Source: Gammaproteobacteria bacterium (GTDB lineage Bacteria; Pseudomonadota; Gammaproteobacteria; SZUA-140). From it: a stretch of 64,000 nt of DNA. Under the pieces are notes generated by a model, which was not told the DNA's origin, did not search any database, and saw nothing but the letters and a program-made list of their open reading frames with translations. The first letter of the stretch is position 1, and each line of letters opens with the position of its first letter. This document shows positions 62,738 through 64,000 of this stretch, in pieces. The stretch lies in the NCBI GenBank assembly GCA_016712635.1, contig JADJQS010000002.1, positions 558,001 through 622,000 on the forward strand, given 5' to 3'. The position numbers were made by a program, and so were the translations under genes.

Positions 62738-64000
62738 CGCGGTCGTCGCCCGGGTCAGCTCCGCCTGCCTCCGGCGCGCCGCGCCGTTTGCGCCCGAAGA
62801 AACCGCGCGCGCTGTCCTTGAGATTCCTGGCCTCGTGCTTGAGCCGGTGCAGCAGGCGGCGCGCCCAGATGAATTCCGTGGCGAGGATCGCCAGTCCCGC
62901 CGGGATCACCACGATGGCCGGGCCGGGCAGCACGATCATGACGACGCCGATCAGCACCACCGTCGAGCCGATCACCAGGATGACGATGCGGCGCGCGCCC
63001 TTCGCCGTCAGCACCAGCAGTTCGCCCAGATCGTCCGCCAGCGGCGAGACCGGCGCCGCGGCGCGCGGCTTGAGCAATGCGGACAGCAGGCCGCCCGCGA
63101 CGAGGATCGCGGCGATCGCCAGCAGCGCGATCCCGTCGGGGATCGCGTAATGCGGCGCCAGCAGCATCTTCACCCCGACGAAGCCGAGCAGGAACACCAG
63201 GCTGAGCTTGAGATAGCGCAGGCGGGGCAGCAGGCCGGCGGCCGCGAAATACAGCGGGCGCAGACCGAGGATCGCGAAGATGCTCGCGCTGAAGATCAGG
63301 AACGGGTCCCGCGTCACGGCGATGATGGCCGCGACGGAATCGAGCGCGAACGCCAGATCGGCGCCCACCACCAGCAGGAGGGCGACCAGCAGCGGCGTCG
63401 CCGTACGGCGGCCGCCATCGCGCGTGAGGAAGCGGTCGCCGTCGAGGTCCGCGCGCAGGGGGATGCGGCGGCGCGCGAGGCGGACCAGCAGGCTGCGCTC
63501 CGGCCGCACCTCGTCCCGGTGCAGCAGCAGGCGCGCCGCGGTCGCGACCAGCAGCGCGCCGAATACGTACGACATCCAGGCGAAATACCCGATCAGGCTG
63601 ACACCGCCGGCGATCATCGCGGCGCGCAGGACGACCGCCCCGAACACGCCCCAGAACAGCACGCGATGCTGGTATTCGAGCGGGAGGCGGAAATGCGCGA
63701 AGATGAGCGCGACGACGAAGATGTTCTCCAGGCTGAGCGCCTTCTCCACCAGGTAGCCGGTGAAAAACTGGACGGCGGCGGCGCGCCCGTCGAGCACGCG
63801 TCCCGGCGCAAGGCCGGCACCGAGCAGGTGGTTCTCGTACAGGTAGTAGACGCCGATATTGAAACTGAGCGCGAGCGCGACCCAGAACCCCGTCCAGGCA
63901 AGCGCCTCGTAGACGCCGATCGGACGCGGCCTGCGGTGGACCACCGCCAGGTCGAAGACCAGGATCGCGGCGATGACGGCGATGAATCCGATCCACAGCC
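62718..64000 (-). CDS. TerC/Alx-family membrane protein with C-terminal PGPGW domain (start outside window)
   Basis: At least 426 residues; the true start lies beyond 64000, since the frame stays open to the edge (LWIGFIAVIAAILVFDLAVV) and matches the Alx N-terminus. TerC core: GYLVEKALSLENIFVVALIF and VVGADLAFALDSVAAIIAVT with the conserved acidic residues of the family, thought to handle Mn2+ or other metals. After about residue 300 a second domain follows with two helices and VLPGPAIVVIPAGLAILATE, the PGPGW-type signature, and a basic tail (FFGRKRRG). The fusion is unusual. Convergent with the Spy-like gene. Confidence 0.88.
   Translation of the reverse strand, partial: LWIGFIAVIAAILVFDLAVVHRRPRPIGVYEALAWTGFWVALALSFNIGVYYLYENHLLGAGLAPGRVLDGRAAAVQFFTGYLVEKALSLENIFVVALIFAHFRLPLEYQHRVLFWGVFGAVVLRAAMIAGGVSLIGYFAWMSYVFGALLVATAARLLLHRDEVRPERSLLVRLARRRIPLRADLDGDRFLTRDGGRRTATPLLVALLLVVGADLAFALDSVAAIIAVTRDPFLIFSASIFAILGLRPLYFAAAGLLPRLRYLKLSLVFLLGFVGVKMLLAPHYAIPDGIALLAIAAILVAGGLLSALLKPRAAAPVSPLADDLGELLVLTAKGARRIVILVIGSTVVLIGVVMIVLPGPAIVVIPAGLAILATEFIWARRLLHRLKHEARNLKDSARGFFGRKRRGAPEAGGADPGDDRENKQGG

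Overview
The window is a GC-rich chromosomal segment of a gammaproteobacterium. The evidence is the gene orders (purL-purC-[bamC-like]-dapA; tRNA-tuf-tRNA-secE-nusG-rplKAJL-rpoBC-rpsLG-fusA-tuf-S10-spc-alpha), the DUF2835, DUF423 and YkgJ families, a Cpx-type system, and protein sequences closest to what I remember of Chromatiales-like gammaproteobacteria. I cannot name a genus from the sequence alone. No phage, IS transposase or CRISPR array is visible.

Layout. 0-12.5 kb holds a partial redoxin, prfC, an FKBP-type isomerase, a polysaccharide deacetylase, a frameshifted Bax-like glucosaminidase, purL, purC, a very short BamC-like lipoprotein, dapA, a Bcp peroxiredoxin and a SAM hydroxide adenosyltransferase. 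12.7-45.3 kb is one uninterrupted minus-strand block of about 32.5 kb with the translation and transcription genes: Tyr, Gly and Thr tRNAs, tuf, tRNA-Trp, secE-nusG, rplKAJL, rpoBC, rpsLG-fusA-tuf, then the whole S10, spc and alpha operons to rplQ. 45.4-55.9 kb holds mazG-DUF2835-YkgJ, an HU-like protein, slt, a DksA-like protein, a DUF423-lipoprotein-GGCT operon, a MscS-like/MgtE_N-CBS/MgtE trio and a methyltransferase. 56.2-64 kb holds a haem-motif GGDEF-EAL protein, a 41-residue exported peptide, a CpxRA-like pair with a CpxR-box-like site, a SpoIIAA-like protein, a DUF2892 protein, a Spy/CpxP-like chaperone and a TerC-PGPGW fusion cut by the window end.

How the genes work together. The central block makes ribosomal proteins, elongation factors, RNA polymerase and the SecYE core. 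I see promoters before the tRNA-Tyr gene, rpsL and rpsM, an L10-type leader before rplJ, an attenuator-like hairpin between rplL and rpoB, and terminators after rpoC and rplQ. The two tuf genes are near-identical and share a palindromic 3' flank. The right part carries an envelope-stress module (CpxR/CpxA/Spy) and a c-di-GMP enzyme.

Oddities. Four single-base insertions, each in or beside a short homopolymer, break fusA (twice), rpoB and the bax-like gene. Removing them restores full-length proteins, so sequencing error is the likely cause. RpoB has an insertion of about 61 residues upstream of Rif cluster I. S4 is the zinc-binding (C+) form. Non-coding heptad repeats in inverted pairs fill three intergenic gaps and overlap two stop codons. 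Several palindrome families (GGGGACAGACTTAAGTCTGTCCCC type, CCCGGAT...ATCCGGG type) occupy other gaps.
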